Assembly: GCF_030247195.1 (NCBI RefSeq)
Contig: NC_080672.1
Location: 346,702,413 to 346,766,412 of the forward strand
Source: Topomyia yanbarensis
Taxonomy: Eukaryota; Arthropoda; Insecta; Diptera; Culicidae
DNA length: 64,000 nt
Direction of reading: 5' to 3'
This document shows positions 1-11,399 of the stretch, piece by piece. Both the position numbers and the translations under genes were made by a program. The notes beneath the pieces are model-generated. The model worked only from the letters and a program-made list of their open reading frames with translations, did no database searches and was not told where the DNA came from. Every line of letters begins with the position of its first letter. The first letter of the stretch is position 1.

Positions 1-675
1 ATGCTCGTGGCCTGGCGCGGAATTATGAACCTAGTGTGGGCATCGTGGCCACAAGTCTGAAGGTTGAATGCGATGACTTTGAAATGTTTTGCTGCGTTTG
101 GTGCAACAGGACAGTGGAAATATTATTTTCATTCAGATTTTGCGCTGCTTCAGAATGATGGCATGCCATAATATTTTTGATTTATATTGCGGTTCAATCT
201 ACAATGATGCAGATATTTCATGGCTGCGCATAACAAGCAGAGTTGGGCATAATAAATTGAACGTCAATGATTTTTTTTCTCGTTTTTACTTGCTGTAGTT
301 AGCTCGTTAAAACCTGCTTGCAAAAATCTGCATTAACCTTGCATTTCATATTTGATATGTAGTAAATGAAGCATAAAAGTTCAAGTTCAAGATCACGGTC
401 AGACAAGCTGCGGCTGCAACTCGCAGTGCGAGCCCCCAGTTGGCTATCCGGGAAAGCGATAAAATGTGAAGTTATATCTTTTTCATCGAAATCTCGTTTC
501 TTTTGCTCACCTCTTCCTCCATTCTACATTCCACTTACTACTAAGTAGCTGCCGTTTGCCGGCATCTGATCCAAACCCGGTCTGTGGTGCATTTAGCAAA
601 CTTGTTCTGCCTGCTCTTGCAATTTATTTTTATTCTCGGTTCAACAACCGGGACCCATTTCATTCCACGCACTGA
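1..675. other. Non-coding upstream flank
   Basis: I see no supported gene here. The open frames are short and have no recognisable content. The stretch should hold the promoter and at least one upstream exon of the secreted-protein gene at 703, because that gene's start codon sits directly behind a splice acceptor, but I could not place the first exon or its donor site. Confidence 0.4.
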
Positions 676-679
676 TTGA

Positions 680-702
680 TCCCTTTTTTTGCTCCTTCAC
701 AG
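680..702 (+). other. Splice acceptor before the first coding exon
   Basis: A pyrimidine tract (CCCTTTTTTTTGCTCCTTC) is followed by ACAG and then ATGGGA. This is a good insect 3' splice site ending exactly one base before the ATG at 703. It implies an intron upstream and argues against the in-frame TTG at 676 as the start. Confidence 0.6.
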
Positions 703-1785
703 ATGGGAAGATTTGCGTCGTTGATTCTACTGCTAGCAGCTTTCGTTGGATGCCATTCGGCACCAGCCAGCACCATCATCCATCCGGCTCAGTACTATCT
801 GCTGCAGCCCCAGCCAACGACCCTCAAAATTCAACCGCATCTGATTCAACCGATCCAGCAGCTTAAAATCCAGCCAAAACAACAGCTGATCTACTACTAC
901 CCATCGATTCCACTGGGCGGTCAAATCCACGACAAACCCCTACAGCTAATTACCCTCAAGGAGGAGGAGACACCCTGGTGGCAGGGATTCGTTAACTTCT
1001 TCCAGCCACCAAACTCGGAGAAACCAGCCGAATCTCCGGAACCCAGCCCCGAGGCTCCAGCTGAGGCAGAATCGATGAAGAAGCAACAAACGTTCATGAT
1101 TCCGGCCGATGCCGAACAGCTTCCGTCCAAGGCGGGAGTCCAATACAGTCCACAACCGCAAGGTCATCGATACTACATCCTATCCGGTACGCCCCAGTTC
1201 TATGGAAATTTTGATGCCCTGCAGAACCCACTGAGTCCTGTCTTTAGTCTGCAGCCTTTGCAAGCCATTCATGCTCGTGCCAATTCAGGCATCCTAGCCG
1301 AGGCTGAACATCAACGACTGCAGCCCCAGATTGTGACATCAGTTGCTCCGATTGCACCTGTTCCGGCTCTGGTTCCTGCTCAGCTGAAGAACGATCTGCT
1401 TGAGTCCCATCCAGACAAAGTTCCTGCCGGCGACCGTACCTGGGCACGCTCTTTGGATGAAGAACCAGCTCCGGAACCACAGCAGCAGGAGTTGCCACAG
1501 GTTCAGGGCCGTTCACAGCTAGATGAACCAAGCGATCCAATGCCACCGCAATCCGAAGTCGAGGAGCGACAACAAGATGACGAGGAAACTTCTCGAGCAT
1601 CGAAAGATCCATCTGTTGCTGCAGTTAAACCTGGAGCGCTGGCTGTTGCCGGGGGTGGTGGTATAGCCGCTGCTGCTCCTACCGGAACCGCAATCGTTGG
1701 CAAAAATGGTCTTGCTTTGTCTTCACCATCGGCAACATCCGTTGCCGGTGGTTTCTTCGACGAGGATGAGGACAAAAAGGACTAA
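703..1785 (+). CDS. Secreted Pro/Gln/Tyr-rich matrix-like protein, 360 aa
   Basis: The start is the ATG at 703, which follows a splice acceptor and opens a clear signal peptide (MGRFASLILLLAAFVGCHSA). Residues of about 25-90 are rich in Pro, Gln, Ile and Tyr (repeated QPQP, LKIQP, YYY). The middle is acidic and Pro/Glu-rich, with runs of EEE and many Gln. The C-terminal 60 residues hold a Gly/Ala segment with AVKPGALAVAGGGG, AAAAPTGTAIVG and KNGLALSSP, which resembles the short Pro-Gly-Ala repeats of the DUF4774 type found in insect extracellular proteins. The end is acidic (DEDEDKKD). No catalytic motif is seen. The composition suggests an extracellular structural protein (eggshell, cuticle or secretion). 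The DUF4774 link is from memory and unverified. No strong AATAAA lies close to the stop. Confidence 0.75.
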   Translation: MGRFASLILLLAAFVGCHSAPASTIIHPAQYYLLQPQPTTLKIQPHLIQPIQQLKIQPKQQLIYYYPSIPLGGQIHDKPLQLITLKEEETPWWQGFVNFFQPPNSEKPAESPEPSPEAPAEAESMKKQQTFMIPADAEQLPSKAGVQYSPQPQGHRYYILSGTPQFYGNFDALQNPLSPVFSLQPLQAIHARANSGILAEAEHQRLQPQIVTSVAPIAPVPALVPAQLKNDLLESHPDKVPAGDRTWARSLDEEPAPEPQQQELPQVQGRSQLDEPSDPMPPQSEVEERQQDDEETSRASKDPSVAAVKPGALAVAGGGGIAAAAPTGTAIVGKNGLALSSPSATSVAGGFFDEDEDKKD

Positions 1786-2545
1786 TTTGGGAGCAGCAAG
1801 AGCAGTTCCGCCTGAACAACGACTGATTCCACCAGACCCCGCGTACAGTTATCTTGAACTCGGTACTAGATCAATTAGTGATAATATTTAAAATAGTGAG
1901 CAGCAGAAATCTCAACAAAGGTGCTGGTAGTAAAAGCTTATTGGGTGATCTACTCTGATTAGGAAGAGTAAGAGCATCCCCTCTTCTGGCAAGCAATATT
2001 TAAATCGAGGATATTTTTGTATACGTAAACTAAAACATGACCCGGCTGTCACGAATGGCCGCGGTTGTAAGTCGGACTGACAATCCCACCTCAAAGAGAG
2101 CGGGAATTACATCTAGACGTAACATAACGATTAGGGATTCAAAATCTTAGCGCAAGGAGACAGTATTTTGGTAATTAAAACAAAATAATAGATACTATTC
2201 ATCGTTCATTAGACTAAGGTACATGTATCATTCATCATGAATCATCGCATCATGCATCGCAGCCAGCTGATAGATTGAGCTGAAGGTTTTCAGTGTCACT
2301 GCCAATGAACTTGAATTGCTCTCAAAATCACAGCTCAATCTGAGGGAACTCATATTTAACAAATGTCATGCACTTCATCACTATAAAAATGTGTTTTATG
2401 AAAAAATAATGAAAAAAATTAATAAAAAATATTCGAAAATCATGTAAAATATTTTATTTCTATTGAGAAATATCTGCGGTCAAATTTATGGCGGGGGCTG
2501 TGCGGGGAGCATGAGGGGTTCGTGCTCTGCCCCCTTTCAGTTTGA
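1786..2545. other. 3' flank without a gene
   Basis: This holds the 3' UTR of the 703-1785 gene and AT-rich sequence. Short words such as ATCATGAATCATCGCATCATG recur around 2230-2265. No coding frame is supported. Confidence 0.4.
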
Positions 2546-2549
2546 ATGT

Positions 2550-3433
2550 CGTCGCTGTTGTGCTATCTTATGACAAGTGCCATTTAGCTACGTGTGACAA
2601 AATTTATATGATGTGTCATAATCGTATATGGAAAATTTTCCATAGAAAAAAAATCATCAATTTTTAACTTTAATTCATAACTTTTGCTTCGTTTGGTCTA
2701 TTAACAGTCGGTGAGATGCATTTAGAAGGAAATGAAACATGGAATCTAGAAAAAATAGTTATTTTTGGTTACAGTGTTGCCAAATATGCTATATTTCCAG
2801 TTGAATACTTAAACTGCATTTTTCTCATCATTCGTATATTGTTCTTCTGAAAATGATTATGTCATTGTTTTTCTCAGATAGTTTTACGCATAAAAACATT
2901 TTATACATCAAGATACTTTTTTTCTTTTTTATTTCGACTATGTTAGTCTCATTTTTTTTTACATTTTAACGACATTCAATTAGCTAGAGATTACTGGGTA
3001 GGAAAAGTTATGAAAACTAGAGCCATAGTACTCAAGCGAGAGTAATGATGTGAAGTAAACAGATCGGAAAACTAGAAGTGAAAACCGACTGGTTGTCACG
3101 GTAAAGATGGACTTGTCTGCTTATACCAGGACACATGATAGTGAATTTGGGTGATTCGTAGTTATCCCGCCTAAGCTCGGCCCTCATTAGCAGAAGACAA
3201 AAATTAAGCCCGTGCGATATTAAATGTAAAAAAAAACATCAAGATAACTTGATCCAATTCCGAGACACAGTCATTTGAAGCAAAAAGTTAAAAATTTCTC
3301 AGCACGTTTCTCGCTATATCTCAGTAACCAAGGAGAATGTCACTTTGTAGAGATTTTTTAAACAAGTGAGGTGGCATATCTAACTTTGTTTACTCTAAAA
3401 TGGCGTTTATCACAAGATAGCACAACAGCGACG
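2550..3433 (+). mobile_element. TIR element with 4-bp TSD (family CGTCGCTG), copy 1
   Basis: The left end CGTCGCTGTTGTGCTATCTT and the right end in reverse complement begin identically and stay similar for about 35 bp, including the AAATGGCG/CGCCATTT region. Direct ATGT repeats flank it (2546-2549 and 3434-3437). It is 884 bp and has no coding frame, so it is non-autonomous. A second full copy at 23488-24210 has the same ends and also a 4-bp duplication (AAAT). The 4-bp TSD would fit superfamilies such as Chapaev or Sola; I cannot decide between them. Confidence 0.8.
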
Positions 3434-3484
3434 ATGTTATAGTGAGCATATGTTTGTATTTCTCAGCTGCAAAATTGTCGTATT

Positions 3485-3555
3485 TTTTGCCTTTCTCATA
3501 TAGAAGGGTTATACAATCACTCGGAATGTCGACTTTTTAATCGAGGTCCACTTTT
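3485..3555 (-). repeat. 3'-end tail of a mosquito LINE-type repeat
   Basis: On the minus strand this reads as the module ACTCxGAGTGATTGTATAACC followed by TTCTATATGAGAAAGGCAAAAA. The same tail ends the tandem units at 36991-38145 and the R1-like remnant at 54160-54300. It is probably the 3' terminus of a widespread retroelement. It is only a fragment. Confidence 0.55.
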
Positions 3556-4217
3556 TACCAATTGGCTGTTTGTTGAGATCGGAAAATGTCTATATGACAA
3601 GGTTTAGATGCTGGTGGTCGAAAAACTTATCAGTAATGTGTTTGTTTGACTCACTTGGTTGCAGTTTGATTGAGAGATGACATTATTTGAGACACTCGTC
3701 TGACACACAACTTCGATTATGAGTCGAATGATTTCAATGTTGAAGCCTTTATTCATAAAAAGTTTTAGAATTGAAAAGTTATTAAAAAAAACTTTTCTAA
3801 AAATTATTTTCCTATAAAAATCATTTCGAATAAGATGCACAAAGTATCAAGCACTCCAGATAAAATAAAGCAACGCGAATTGAAATTAAAAAACATTTTT
3901 ACACTATTGTTATAGTTTAGTAAAATGAATGTATCAAAAATTGTCTTTTAATCAATGCTGCACATCGTGAAAACGATTTTCAAAGCATAAACAACTGTCT
4001 GATATATACTGATTTCAACAATTATCGTTATGTATTTTGAGGATCTTCAGTCCGATTTCTCCAATTTATGCGGATTTTTCATAAACAATCAAAACTTGTT
4101 TTTTAAATTACCAAAATATTGCAATTTTTTTAGTTAATTCCCCGCATAAAAATGTTTGAGTGTGCTTGAATGCTGTATCTTTTCAATCCACGTAAGATTT
4201 TACCGTTAAACTGACAA

Positions 4218-6541
4218 GGGGCCATTCATTTATCACGTTGACCAAAAAACCTTCGTTTTTGACCCCCTCCTCCCCCTACGTGGACAAGCGTGGACAATTG
4301 ATGTACCCCTACTCCCTTCCACACAATGTACACGTGGACTTTGACGATGTTTTTGTTAAGTAATATAAAAAGGGTTTCCAATTCCAGATATGTATTCCTA
4401 TTGCGTTGGACTGTTTTGTTACTGGCTGTTTTTTTCGCGTCGGGAAGATTTTCCTTCTTTCGTCAACTTCCGGGTTATCCATGTCTCTCCGTTGTCGTTT
4501 ACGTCCGTATCATCATCTTGATTACTGCCGTGGTACTCGCGATCAGATGTTCTTCCTGGCTTCTTGCCCTTGCGGGTCACGGATGTGAACACTCCATCCT
4601 TGGCTTCTTCACTGGTGGTATTAGTTGTTAGGTTTGAAGTACTTGACGCAGCGTTTGCAGTTGGCATGATTGCCTTAAGGTTATATATGTTGAGGTCGGC
4701 CAAAAAATCGAAATTTTTTTATTCTTCTATCGTAAAGCTCAGGTTCTTAAGAATGTTACCTCGAATTTTTATAGAGATCGGTGCAGTGGACGCAAAGTTA
4801 TAGCGTTTTCCATCTTGCTCCCTTATGGAGGTGTTGCTTATACTTGAAACTTTAAAAGCGATTATCTCGAAATCATGTTTCCCAAAAGCGTCTTTGCGGT
4901 GACTACGATTGCCGGAAAAGTTTTCAACCGATCTTAAAACTTTTTTTTGACTTGTTTGTACTTTAACTGCCGTGCCCTTGAACGATTCCATCTTTTCGTC
5001 AAAATTTTCATATTATTGTTTGTTAATTTTTTAATAATTTTTTTCAGGTGAAAATAATGATTTTTTGGAAAAATCGTCCCCGTTTCCAAAAAGAAGAATT
5101 TTTTTAATCGATCGTTCAGGGACACCACAGGTACATATACTAATGATTTTTTTTAAGTTTGATGGTTTCTGTTGAGCTGTTGAACTGGAATCGTAGTCAC
5201 GGCAAACCTCTTTGAAAAAAAACGCGTTTTACGGAAATTGCTATAGCTTCGACAATTATTAATATTTTTTTGTTTTCTCACGTGGATTTTGCAAATTGGA
5301 CATTGTACTACGCTAAATGTATAACAAGTATTTCATAAAAATATGGCGTCATACCTTTATAAAAATTCAAACTTTTACCTTTTTTCCCGCAACTAATCAT
5401 ATATAACCCCTTAATTGCAGCCACAAATTTGGCAACCGATTGGGGTTCAGGTAAAGATATTGGGGCTTGGGCGTTGGCATTTTTTTTCTGCAACTGAGCC
5501 TTCCTCAGCAGTTTCTGGCATGGGTTGTCCGTAGTGTGCCGTTTGTTCACAGAATTGGCACGTATTAGTTTGTCCTTGATATGTACAAAGAGTTCGCTGT
5601 GTAATGGTATCACCCCCTTCTGTTTTGTACTGCAGGGTAAGGTAGGAGGGAATGGGTTTGTCTCCCCGCATTCTCACCACAAAGACACCATTTGAAGTAC
5701 CTGGGAAGTAGTTTCTCCATGTGTCCTCCGTAATGGATTCCACTGCTCCGAGACACGACATGAATCTTTAAATTGCCACTTTGCAAGTAAATGGAGATAA
5801 ATCGTGTAATTTAACTTCTATATTTCAATTATCCATGTATATAGTGATCTTGATTTCAGCGTTGTCACAAACAAGCACGTGTTTTAAGTTGTTCTGCGAA
5901 ATGAATCTTTTCGCCTGAGCGAATTTGTTGAAGGTTATCAGTATCGCAAGTCTGACGTGTTCAAGCTGTATGGAGGTGACTTCCGAAAACCGATGCTGCA
6001 TTTTCACCTTCAGCAGATGTTCCACATCACGAATACTTGGTCTTATGCGCAAAGACCTGAAGTCAATGGCCACTGTGTTAGGCCGAATAATCACGTTTTG
6101 TTGATGAGACTCAGTCATCATGATAGACCAAGCAAGAATAAAAATAACGGTATCCTTTGTTCTTCAGACAATGCACACAAGTAATGTTTTTTTTTTCGTT
6201 CGCTTTGCACTGGCGCGGACAGAAGCAGGAGCACACTTAGTGTCGTGACCGATGTGTTTGATGGTTGCAAAGAGACTGATTTATATTAATTCTTAAATAT
6301 TTGTTGAAAACGATACAAGATTGAATCAAGTGTTTTTGAAGCAACATTTTGTTTGGTGTTGATATCCACTGATTTTGTGGCAAGCACAAGCTATGCTGTT
6401 AGGAGCTCTTTAGAAAAAATATAAATTTGAGTCCACATGGATTATTTCTATACCCCCACCCCCCTCTCCATGGACAACCGTGGACTTTTTCGTACCCCCT
6501 ACCCTCCCCCAAATTGTCCACGTGGTATGTGGATGGTCCCC
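4218..6541. mobile_element. TIR-bounded composite with GGGGCC/GGGGAC ends
   Basis: The left end GGGGCCATTCATTTATCACG and the right end in reverse complement (GGGGACCATCCACATACCAC) match imperfectly. Both continue into C-rich tracts (CCCCCTCCTCCCCCTACG) and GTGGACAA words. The interior (about 4350-6420) is mostly a degenerate LINE gag on the minus strand, so this is either a DNA element interrupted by a LINE fragment or two separate end repeats. I could not define a target-site duplication. Confidence 0.45.
4419..6121 (-). pseudogene. Degenerate LINE ORF1 (gag) fragment
   Basis: Three minus-strand frames line up with one gag: 5825-6121 (N-terminal part), 5447-5761 (ITEDTWRNYFP, KPIPSYLTL, then a zinc-knuckle-like CQFCEQTAHYG) and 4419-4703 (Ser/Thr/Asn-rich, then acidic NQDDDTDVNDN). 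The same order is seen in the + strand copy at 51742-52607 (KEDSWRNFFP, KPIPSYLTF, CQYC, TNTTNKESNTDEEG), so the two are the same family. About 700 bp of unrelated AT-rich sequence (4704-5446) interrupts this copy. No reverse transcriptase is attached. I assign it to the R1/LOA-type group only by resemblance. Confidence 0.6.
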
Positions 6542-7769
6542 AAGTGCTTTGAATGCGTATATGTTCTGATATTTTCGCTGTGTTCGATGATGCTTTGTTT
6601 TTTTTTTCAAAATGCTTCGAGTTAACAAATTCTGGTGATAATCAAAATACTTGAAGATACTTGATTCATTTTGTAGAAAATCTAAAAACGTAATATGGCG
6701 ACCTGTTCAAATTGTTTAAAGAATATTTGTGAGTATGCTGCATAAAGCTATCAATATTTCTAAATGGTGAAACATTTTAAGTGGAAAAAAAATCATAAGC
6801 AAATAGAAATCTTTGAATATATGCATGTACTAGCTAGCATTATTGTTTGCTGTTACAATTTAAATATGTGTTTCAAATAAAAACAAAAACTTAAAAATAA
6901 AAACAAAAACTTAAAACAGCCAAAAACCGCAATGCAAAAATATTGGTTAATTTCCCGGCATAAAATTAAATAAAATTTAGAAAAAATATTTGCTTAGTCT
7001 TCCCGATATCAAAATTGCCAATAACAAAACCCTAAAACGACTTTACTTGAAATTTCAAAATGTAAACCTCAAAACTTTGGCATTCGTTTATATTCGGAAT
7101 CGTAAATAACATTTGTCGTATTCTCTGTAAAATAATGTACGTAAAATATACGCTCGATGTTATCATATCGCAACGATATTATTTTTAGAAATCGTGTAAA
7201 ACTTGTTAATGTACACGAAAAGCGCCGAAGCTCACTATTCAGAATCTAACAATAGCCCCACTTTCCTAATCTGAAAAGATATTATAAAGCTATTCAGTCT
7301 ATCGTAATATAGGGTGTTGAGCCCATTTTCGCCATGTTTCTATCATCACCCTACCCATTTGAAGCCGTTGGTTAGAGCAGTGTCTGCCATCTTTGTTCAA
7401 CGCATTGAATCAAATGGTAGCGCAACAATAGGGGCACTCGATTCGAGTTTTCGTTGCGCTCAAACACGATAATTTCATTGTGTTCAGCGCATTTATGTCA
7501 CTATATTGGTTCCTAACAACGAAGCAAAGCTGTTGATGTCAATTTTTTCGTATTCCATTGACTGTAGGCCGAGAAATTAATGAATTAGTGAGGCACCCTG
7601 CTTAGTATGGTGAAAATAGGCACTTTACCCTAGGCAGCTGTAGTAGTCAGTAAAATTGAATGAAAACAAAGCGTATGACACAAGGAAAACAAACAGTCCT
7701 TAGGCTTTGGCAAAGTTCAATGTGTGCGTTCTGGAAACGTCTTCTGCATCTATGATCGTTTTACCCTTG
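6542..7769. other. AT-rich stretch without a gene
   Basis: I see no supported coding frame. A short exact duplication (AACAAAAACTTAAAAATAAA-type, about 6880-6915) is present. The rest is simple AT-rich sequence. Confidence 0.4.
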
Positions 7770-7851
7770 ACGAATTTGTGTTTGTATTTGTATTTAAAAT
7801 TTGTGTTCATCTGACACTAAGTCTTAATGAACTAAACTAAAAAGAATAAAT

Positions 7852-7881
7852 CTAATGTAACAGCAAACGGTGACGAAATTG
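7852..7881 (-). pseudogene. Last ten codons of the split LINE ORF2
   Basis: Read on the minus strand, the codons to the left of the hAT insertion give QFRHRLLLH and a TAG stop at 7852-7854. They continue in frame from the piece at 9558-9833 once the hAT element and one copy of its CGAAATTG duplication are left out. This shows where the LINE protein ends. Confidence 0.7.
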
Positions 7882-8002
7882 TAGGGTTACCAAATAGACA
7901 GAGCAAATTAAGGACATCCCTGCCAAATGTTATGCCAGTGACTAATTTTCCAGCGGTTGAACTGGGATGTTGAATTTCAATCGAGATCTATATAATTTAA
8001 TA

Positions 8003-8478
8003 CAGGGTGATTCGTCATGACGTTTTTTAATCTAGTAAAAAAATGAAAAATTGAGTGCATCGCGAATAGTTTATTTATTTATTGTTTGAAAACAATTTCT
8101 TTTAAATGTTGACTATGTTGGCGCTTCAGATAGTCCATTCGACTGGTCCAATTTTTGATGACGGATTCGAGTATTTCAAGTGGTATCTGGCTAATTACTC
8201 GAGTAATGTTGGTTTTCAATGCTTGGGGATGTCACCGCCGCTATGTTTTCTTCACTGCGTGCTAGATGTGGTCGATTTGTTCGCTAATCATCCAATAACA
8301 AGAACTACAACGCTTACTTTTTGGTTGTATAGCGAATAGTTGAGTCAGTTGGCCGATGATGTCGACCATACTATGGTCGGAGTTCACTAAACACATTTCC
8401 CACAGATCACTGATTTTCGAAATATAGTTGAATAATTTGAAGATGGTGAGCCAGTGTAAGTCGTTCCATTATTAAATG
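8003..8478. mobile_element. Truncated copy of the nested mariner-type MITE
   Basis: This begins with CAGGGTGATTCGTCATGACG like the complete copy at 8839 and runs parallel to it until TCGTTCCATTATTAAATG. It stops there, at a second hAT left end. It lacks about 120 bp of the right part. It arose with the tandem duplication of the hAT left region. Confidence 0.75.
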
Positions 8479-8838
8479 TAGGGTTACCAAATGGACTGAG
8501 AGCAAATTAAGGACATCCCTGCCAAATGTTATGCCAGTTATGTCACTTGAGCCAGAATTCTGAAAAAAACAGTCGGAATTCTGACTAATTTTCCAGCGGT
8601 TGAACTGGCATGTTGAATCTCAATCGAGACAAATTAGAATGATGTAGTGCCAATACCAAACGAAGATACCACTTTGGCCAAACCTCATATCGAGCTATCC
8701 AACAAATTTTGGTTACTTCTGAATAAAACAAATTTTGGTTGCCATGAGTCGCAGAAAGTATGCATTAACAACAAAAAAAATTGCTGGAAGGAATTGAAAT
8801 TGATTCTCTTGGAAACAGTAGATCTGAATAATTTAATA

Positions 8839-9434
8839 CAGGGTGATTCGTCATGACGTTTTTTTTTTAATCTGGTAAAAAAAATGAAACATGGAGTAAA
8901 TCGCGAATTGTTTATTTGTCAATCGAAAGAACATTTTTTGCCATTTATTGTTTGAAAACACTTTCTTTTAAATATTGACCATGTTGGCGCTACAGGTAGT
9001 CCATTCAACTGGTCCCATTTTTGATAACGGATTCGAGTGGTATCTGGCTAATTACTCGAGTAATGTTGGTTTCCAATGCTTGGGGACCGCCACAGCCGCT
9101 TTTTTCTTCACTGCGTGCTGGATGTGGTCGATTTGTACGCTAATCATCCAATAACAAGAACTACAACGCTTACTTTTTGGTTGTATGGCGAATAGTTGAG
9201 TCAGTTGGCCGATGACGTCGACCATATTATGGTTGGAGTTCACTAAACACATTTCCCACAGATCGCTGATTTTCGAAATATAGTTGAATAATTTGAAGAT
9301 GGTGAGCCAGTGTAAGTCGTTCCATTATGAAATGGCAAACAATACTAAACTACAATAGCATGACAGTTTGCAGTAAGTACCCGTTAACTACTAGAAAATG
9401 CCCTGTTAAAAAAACTTCATGTTGAACCACCCTG
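8839..9434. mobile_element. Mariner-type MITE, TA-flanked, inside the hAT element
   Basis: The left end CAGGGTGATTCGTCATGACG and the right end in reverse complement (CAGGGTGGTTCAACATGAAG) match, both followed by a T-run. TA dinucleotides flank it (8837-8838, 9435-9436). It is 596 bp and has no transposase. The TA duplication and CAGGGTG start fit Tc1/mariner-derived MITEs. Confidence 0.75.
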
Positions 9435-9557
9435 TATATGCCAAGGTTTGATACTAAAATTAAGGACATTTGAAGTAAAATAAGGACGCTTTCCAAAAAC
9501 CTCGGAAATAAGGACATGTCCTTTAAAATAAGGACGGTTGCTAACCCTACGAAATTG

Positions 9558-9833
9558 TGATGAATTATAATTGAGGTCCAAGTGCTCAGCAAGCTCGTTG
9601 AAGCGACGAACCATCGCTAAAATCGGACTATTAGCAGCGTAGTTGGTGTTTCGCATTTCGATGTGTAGTAATGTTCGAGGGCGAAGAACACGGGTTGGGG
9701 CGTAGAGGTTGATTTGTCCAAGGAGGTCGGGAACATCATACTCAGCCAATAGAAGCTTTGATATGAAAACGGCCTGCGAAGTATGTCTACGTTCTTGCAA
9801 AGTATGTAGTCCTAATAGTCGGCAACGGTTATC
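9558..9833 (-). pseudogene. C-terminal part of the split LINE ORF2
   Basis: This encodes LQERRHTSQAVFISKLL, then QINLYAPTRVLRPRTLLH and MVRRFNELAEHLDLNYNSSQ, the typical tail after the RT domain in this LINE group (INLYAP, LR.R.FL). It joins upstream to the LPPY codons at 13755 when the 9838-13750 insert and one ATAT are removed, and downstream to the last codons at 7881-7852 when the hAT element is removed. Confidence 0.75.
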
Positions 9834-10902
9834 ATATGGTCAAGGCTCCGAAAATGGCAACCACAGGCGAAATTATATTTTATCAAATTTTGCGTCAAAC
9901 TGTTTGTTTTCCGTATGTATATAACCTATAATATTAAAAAAATATGAATGGCGATCCCAGAAAAAAATTTCATGTCTGTCATTTATGAAAGTTTGTTGAT
10001 GCTACTTGCATGACCTGAAAGTGACTAAAAGACCGTAAGGAGATAAAAAGGTAAACAAAATCCATATTTTCAACTTTCTGCTTGCAACCACATTTTTCTA
10101 TCGTAGTCTAATTTAAATTTGATGATATTGCTTGAAATTTTTTGATGAATATGGATTATTGCTTATTTTCAGTTGTGAAGTAAAGGAAACCAAATAACTT
10201 GTAACGTGACAGATCAAAAATTCAAAAAAGTTTTGTGGACCACACCAACAGCATGCATACAATGTCTAACCTGCTTTTTTTCTTACTACTTTGAGTCTTC
10301 TTTCTGAAACTGTATTGTGAAAACTTTAAAGTTTTATTAATTTTTAAGAAAACACAGTTTATCTTATGTAACGTGACAGATTTTTTCTGCTGTAAAGCAA
10401 TTCTATCAAGTTCATGTAGACTAAGTATTTTTCAATAACAAACAAACAATTTTTATTCAAGAGTAATATTTAAAAAGGGCGTATGGGATCTTGAATGCGC
10501 TGCTTTCAATATATATTTTTCGAAAATTCGCCATTTGTGCAGCAAAACTATATGATAGCGAGTTCTAGGGAATTAATTGTTCTGTGTGAATATTTTTTGG
10601 CGAAACTTTTCAAAAAAGGCAAAAAAATGTAAAAAATGCAAATTTATTGTTAAAAAAAACAAAAAAAAAATGAAAATACAATTACAGAAAAACAATGTTT
10701 TTTTTGTTAACGAAAGCCTGTAAACTGATGAAACTATAATTGCACTATTAGGAAGTTACACTGAAACCTCCATTTACGAACTCTTTTTTTTACGTAATAT
10801 TCGATTTACGTAACTTTTTTTACGAACTAAATTCGAAATAACGAACTCTTTTTTTAAGAACTAAATTCGAAATAACGAACTCTTTTTGGAAAGTTACTAA
10901 TA

Positions 10903-11370
10903 TATGTTGGGTATTTTCGGAATGGGCATGACGGATATCGATGTCTTGAGCCATTTTGGAATCCAAGATGGCGACTTCCGGTTTTGATAAATTCTCTATA
11001 ACCTCAACAATATGGGTATTTTCGGAAAAGAGTTGACGAGCGCATGACGGAAATCGATGTCTTGAGCCATTTTGGAATCCAAGATGGCGACTTCCGCGTT
11101 AGATAAATTCTCAATAACCTCAACAATATGGGTATTTTCGGAATGGAGTTGACGAGTGTATGACGGAAATCGATGTATTGAGCCATTTTGGAATACAAGA
11201 TGGCGACTTCCGGTTTAGATAAGTTCTCTGTAACCTCAACAATATGGGTATTTTCGGTTGACGAGTGCATGACGGAAATCAATGTCTTGAACTATTTTGG
11301 AATCCAATTCTGTATAACCTCAAGAATATGGGTATTTTCGGAATGGGGTTGACGAGTGCATGACGGAAAT
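10903..11370 (-). repeat. Satellite array, minus orientation
   Basis: Four to five units contain GGGTATTTTCGGAATGG, GACGGAAATCGATGTCTTGAG, CCAAGATGGCGACTTCCG and AACCTCAACAATAT. Each phrase is the reverse complement of a phrase of the array at 11400-12570. Units are about 115 bp, with some truncated ones near 11260-11330. Confidence 0.8.
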
Positions 11371-11399
11371 AGGAACCTTATTGTTCGTTATCAAGAATA

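Larger units (their letters stand above)
7882..9549. mobile_element. hAT-type non-autonomous element with 8-bp TSD
   Basis: The ends are TAGGGTTACC on the left and, in reverse complement, TAGGGTTAGC on the right, where copies of GGACATGTCCTTATTT follow. The 8-bp direct repeat CGAAATTG flanks it (7874-7881 and 9550-9557). An 8-bp TSD with a TAGGG-type start is the pattern of the hAT superfamily. It has no transposase frame. The left end occurs twice (7882 and 8479), so the element has an internal partial tandem duplication, and a mariner-type MITE sits inside. It is inserted in the C-terminal codons of the LINE. Confidence 0.85.

Noticed and set aside
676..702. In-frame TTG start nine codons upstream of the secreted-protein ATG
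   Set aside because: It lies in the pyrimidine tract of a splice acceptor, and the signal peptide begins at the ATG at 703.
1244..1612. 122-residue antisense frame in the 703-1785 gene
   Set aside because: It is a shadow of the GC-rich coding strand; no signal peptide, domain or promoter supports it.
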